In this document: piece by piece, positions 6,136 through 8,330 of the stretch
Layout of the letters: each line of letters starts with the position of its first letter
Numbering within the stretch: the stretch's first letter is position 1
Translations under genes and position numbers: made by a program
Notes under the pieces: generated by a model
The model's database searches: none
Seen by the model: only the letters and a program-made list of their open reading frames with translations
Told to the model about the DNA's origin: nothing
Source of the DNA: Bacillota bacterium
GTDB lineage: Bacteria > Bacillota > Clostridia > Oscillospirales > Oscillospiraceae
Assembly (NCBI GenBank): GCA_023395775.1
Contig: JAEWYA010000238.1
Coordinates: 1 to 8,330, forward strand
Direction of reading: 5' to 3'
DNA length: 8,330 nucleotides

Positions 6136-7842
6136 GTGGCGGATATTCAGTACATTCAAAAATTCCTCGACTCACCGGACACGGTGGGCTTTGTCGTGCG
6201 GGGCAGCGACGAAATTGACCGGCTGATCTCGGAAAATCCGGAGATTGTCGCAACTCAGACACTGGCGGGAAGATACGTCGTCTGCTATACGACGGTGGAG
6301 ACCTATCCACATGTTCTCGAGCAGCTGGGAACCAGCTATATCAGCTCCATCGCGGCGGTACTGGGTCCGCTGGGCCGGCCGGCCCTTGAAAAGGCGGGAA
6401 TCCTTTCCATCCAGCAGCAGCCGTATCTGAGCCTGCGGGGACGCGGCGTGCTGATCGGCTTTGTGGACACCGGCATCGACTATACGCAGCAGGTCTTCCG
6501 CTACGAGGACGGGACCAGCAAAATCCGTTATCTCTACGACCAGTCCATCACCGGCGCGCCGCCGGAGGGGTTTTTCATCGGCACGGAATACTCCAATGAA
6601 CAGATCAATCAGGCGCTCCAGTCGGAGAAACCCTTCGATGTCGTACCCTCCAGAGACATGGCCGGACACGGCACATTTCTGGCCTCCGTCGCGGCGGGGC
6701 GGGAGGTAGGCGACTTCATCGGAGCCGCGCCGGAGGCTGAGCTGATCGTCGTGAAGCTGAAAAAGGCGCGGCCGTATGGCCTGCGCCTGTTTGCGGTGCC
6801 GGAGGAGCAGGAGAATGCATTTTCCTCGATTGCCGTGATGATCGGGGTGGAGTACGTCCTCCGAAAAGCTCAGGAGCTGAACCGTCCGGTCGTTATTTGT
6901 CTCGGAATCGGTACGAACTTTGGAAGTCACGACGGCTTTAGCATTTTTGAGGAATATCTGAGCGAAATTGCCAACCTGACGGGCGTATGCCTGTGCATTG
7001 CCGCCGGCAATGAAAGTCAGGCCAGACACCATACGAAGGGGATCGTCGCAGCAACGGGAGAGACTCAGAACATCGACGTGAAGGTCGGCAACCAGCCGGC
7101 GGATTTCTTTATCTCCATCTGGAACTCGGTGTCCGACAAGATGTCGGTCTCCGTCACGTCGCCTACTGGGGAATACATCGCCAGAATTCCTCCCAAAACT
7201 GGAAGTATTCAGACGACGGACCTCATTCTGGAGCGCTCGCATGTCCGCGTCGCAAACTACTTCCCCCTTGAGGGAAGCGGCGGTCAGCTGACCTCTATAC
7301 GGGTTCTGAGCGCGACGCCGGGCATCTGGACGATCACGATGCACGGCGACATTATCCTTGACGGCACCTTTAACGCGTGGCTCCCGATGACCGGCTTCGT
7401 CTCTCCGGACGTGGAATTTCTTGCGGCGAATCCCTATTACACGGTGACCGTTCCTTCGATCGCCACCGGCCCCATCAGCTGCGGGGCTTATGACAGCGAA
7501 AACGACAGCCTGTACCTCAATACCTCCTGGGGTCCCACACGGATCGAAATCATGGCCCCCGATCTGGTCGCGCCGGGCGTTGGGGTTTTGGGAATCTATC
7601 CCACCGGAGACGGAGCCATGAGCGGCACCAGCGCGGCTGCCGCGATCACTGCGGGGGCCTGCGCGTTAATCATGCAGTGGGGCATTGTACAGGGCAATGA
7701 TGTCTCCATCAGCACGCATCAAATCCGCGCCTACCTGATCCGGGGCTGCAGCCGTATGGAGACCATATCCTATCCGAATCCACAGTGGGGCTACGGAACG
7801 CTGAACCTGTTCCAAACCTTCAATCTCATGCGTGAAATATAG
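6136..7842 (+). CDS. S8 family serine protease, Csp/CspA-like subtilase (array copy 3)
   Basis: 568 residues, exactly the length of copy 2, with Asp111, His178, Asn292 and Ser499 at identical positions. By eye, roughly three-fifths to two-thirds of residues are shared. The propeptide region carries SPDTV at 13-17 and LAGRYVVCY. The protease core has GFVDTGIDYT, GHGTFLASVAAG, AAGNESQARHH and GTSAAAAITAG. The large Asn-to-Ser insertion is present. Like copy 2 it has Gly257-Ile258-Gly259 instead of S-x-G, and Ala instead of the proline after the nucleophile. Conservation is strongest around the oxyanion loop and at the C-terminus, which ends GTLNLFQTFNLMREI. It is weakest in the propeptide and in the jelly-roll-like insertion. 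There is no signal peptide. It follows copy 2 by 31 nt and precedes copy 4 by 30 nt, so one transcript is likely. Predicted active by residues; its substrate is unknown. Confidence 0.9.
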   Translation: MADIQYIQKFLDSPDTVGFVVRGSDEIDRLISENPEIVATQTLAGRYVVCYTTVETYPHVLEQLGTSYISSIAAVLGPLGRPALEKAGILSIQQQPYLSLRGRGVLIGFVDTGIDYTQQVFRYEDGTSKIRYLYDQSITGAPPEGFFIGTEYSNEQINQALQSEKPFDVVPSRDMAGHGTFLASVAAGREVGDFIGAAPEAELIVVKLKKARPYGLRLFAVPEEQENAFSSIAVMIGVEYVLRKAQELNRPVVICLGIGTNFGSHDGFSIFEEYLSEIANLTGVCLCIAAGNESQARHHTKGIVAATGETQNIDVKVGNQPADFFISIWNSVSDKMSVSVTSPTGEYIARIPPKTGSIQTTDLILERSHVRVANYFPLEGSGGQLTSIRVLSATPGIWTITMHGDIILDGTFNAWLPMTGFVSPDVEFLAANPYYTVTVPSIATGPISCGAYDSENDSLYLNTSWGPTRIEIMAPDLVAPGVGVLGIYPTGDGAMSGTSAAAAITAGACALIMQWGIVQGNDVSISTHQIRAYLIRGCSRMETISYPNPQWGYGTLNLFQTFNLMREI

Positions 7843-7858
7843 GCATGCACCGCGCGAC

Positions 7859-7864
7859 AGGAGG
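7859..7864 (+). promoter_or_regulatory. Ribosome binding site deciding the TTG start of protease copy 4
   Basis: AGGAGG lies 8 nt before the TTG at 7873. The overlapping ATG at 7877 is out of frame and meets a stop after four codons, so TTG is the likely start. Confidence 0.7.
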
Positions 7865-7872
7865 CGTTTGTC

Positions 7873-8330
7873 TTGAATGAAGAGCAGCTGAAAGAATTTA
7901 TCAATTCACCGGACACGGTGGATTTTATTCTCCGAGGAAGCGACGATCTGGATATTTTCCTGCGGGAAAACCCCAACGTAATCGCAACGCAGACGCTGGC
8001 CGGGAGGTATGTGGTCTGCTACGCAAGCGCAAGCGAATTCGTGACGATCATCGACCGGCTGGGAACCAGCTATGTAAGCTCGCTGTCAATTGTCTTGGGA
8101 CTGCTGGACCGTCCGGAGCTGGAAGCTTCCGGTATTATCGGAATTCAGCGTCAGCCTTATCTGGATCTGCGGGGGCAGGGCGTTCTGGTCGGCATTGTCG
8201 ACACGGGAATCGATTATACACAGCAGATATTCCGCTATGGGGATGGAACCAGCAAGATTCAGGCTATCTATGACCAATCGATTCCCGGCACGCCGCCTGA
8301 GGGCTTTTTCATCGGCACCGAATACACAAA
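7873..8330 (+). CDS. S8 family serine protease, Csp/CspA-like subtilase (array copy 4, cut by window end)
   Basis: The first 152 codons of a fourth protease, open to the right edge. Read from TTG it begins NEEQLKEFINSPDTVDF after the initiator, aligning directly with copies 2 and 3. The propeptide-type region (about 11-94) includes LAGRYVVCY. The protease domain begins with GVLVGIVDTGIDYTQQ, with catalytic Asp110 intact, followed by the DGTSK and PPEGFFIGTEYT segments shared with copy 3. The His, Asn and Ser motifs lie beyond the window, so completeness and activity cannot be judged. It is in the same frame as copy 3, separated by that gene's TAG and 30 nt. Similarity to copy 3 in this part is high, which suggests a relatively recent duplication. 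Confidence 0.85.
   Translation, partial: MNEEQLKEFINSPDTVDFILRGSDDLDIFLRENPNVIATQTLAGRYVVCYASASEFVTIIDRLGTSYVSSLSIVLGLLDRPELEASGIIGIQRQPYLDLRGQGVLVGIVDTGIDYTQQIFRYGDGTSKIQAIYDQSIPGTPPEGFFIGTEYT

Noticed and set aside
6172..7344. Long open frame of 390 codons on the - strand inside protease copy 3
   Set aside because: It lies fully antisense to a well-supported protease gene. Its translation has no recognisable domain and is Arg/Asp/His-rich, as expected from reading GC-rich coding sequence backwards.

Overview
The window reads as a chromosomal segment from a moderately GC-rich Gram-positive anaerobe of the class Clostridia, possibly an Oscillospiraceae/Ruminococcaceae-type gut bacterium. This is inferred from strong AGGAGG-type ribosome binding sites, GC-rich codon use, and tandem Csp/CspA-like subtilases, a family known from spore-forming Clostridia. 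No taxonomic marker gene is present, so the placement is tentative. All confident genes lie on the + strand.

Left block (1-2002): the distal part of an ABC importer operon. It holds a membrane permease (51-935), an ATPase overlapping it by 8 nt (928-1701), and a 96-residue free-standing TipAS-like domain protein 10 nt downstream (1712-2002). The permease/ATPase pair resembles the uncharacterised importer family that includes streptococcal TrpY/TrpZ. The partner lipoprotein would be expected just upstream, outside the window. A long imperfect hairpin (2014-2088) probably ends this unit.

Middle gap (2089-2679): about 590 nt, more AT-rich at its edges, with no recognisable gene. The only candidate is an aromatic-rich 82-codon ORF (2335-2583) with a reasonable ribosome binding site. 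A 47-residue hydrophobic ORF faces it on the - strand.

Right block (2680-8330): a tandem array of at least four S8-family (subtilisin-like) proteases of the Csp type, running off the right edge. The first (2680-4401) is divergent and has textbook subtilisin motifs. The second (4398-6104) and third (6136-7842) are 568-residue paralogs with identical positions for all catalytic residues. The fourth (7873-8330) is a close paralog cut by the window end. All have a propeptide-like N-terminus, no signal peptide, and (in the complete ones) a large insertion between the oxyanion Asn and the catalytic Ser, matching the jelly-roll insertion known in clostridial Csp proteases. The genes overlap by 4 nt or are 30-31 nt apart, so they probably form one transcript.

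The most interesting part is this protease array: duplicated, catalytically intact by residue, but with the downstream copies altered around the substrate-binding strand and the nucleophile. Csp proteases in Clostridium activate the cortex-lytic enzyme SleC during germination. Whether these copies do that here cannot be told from the window.
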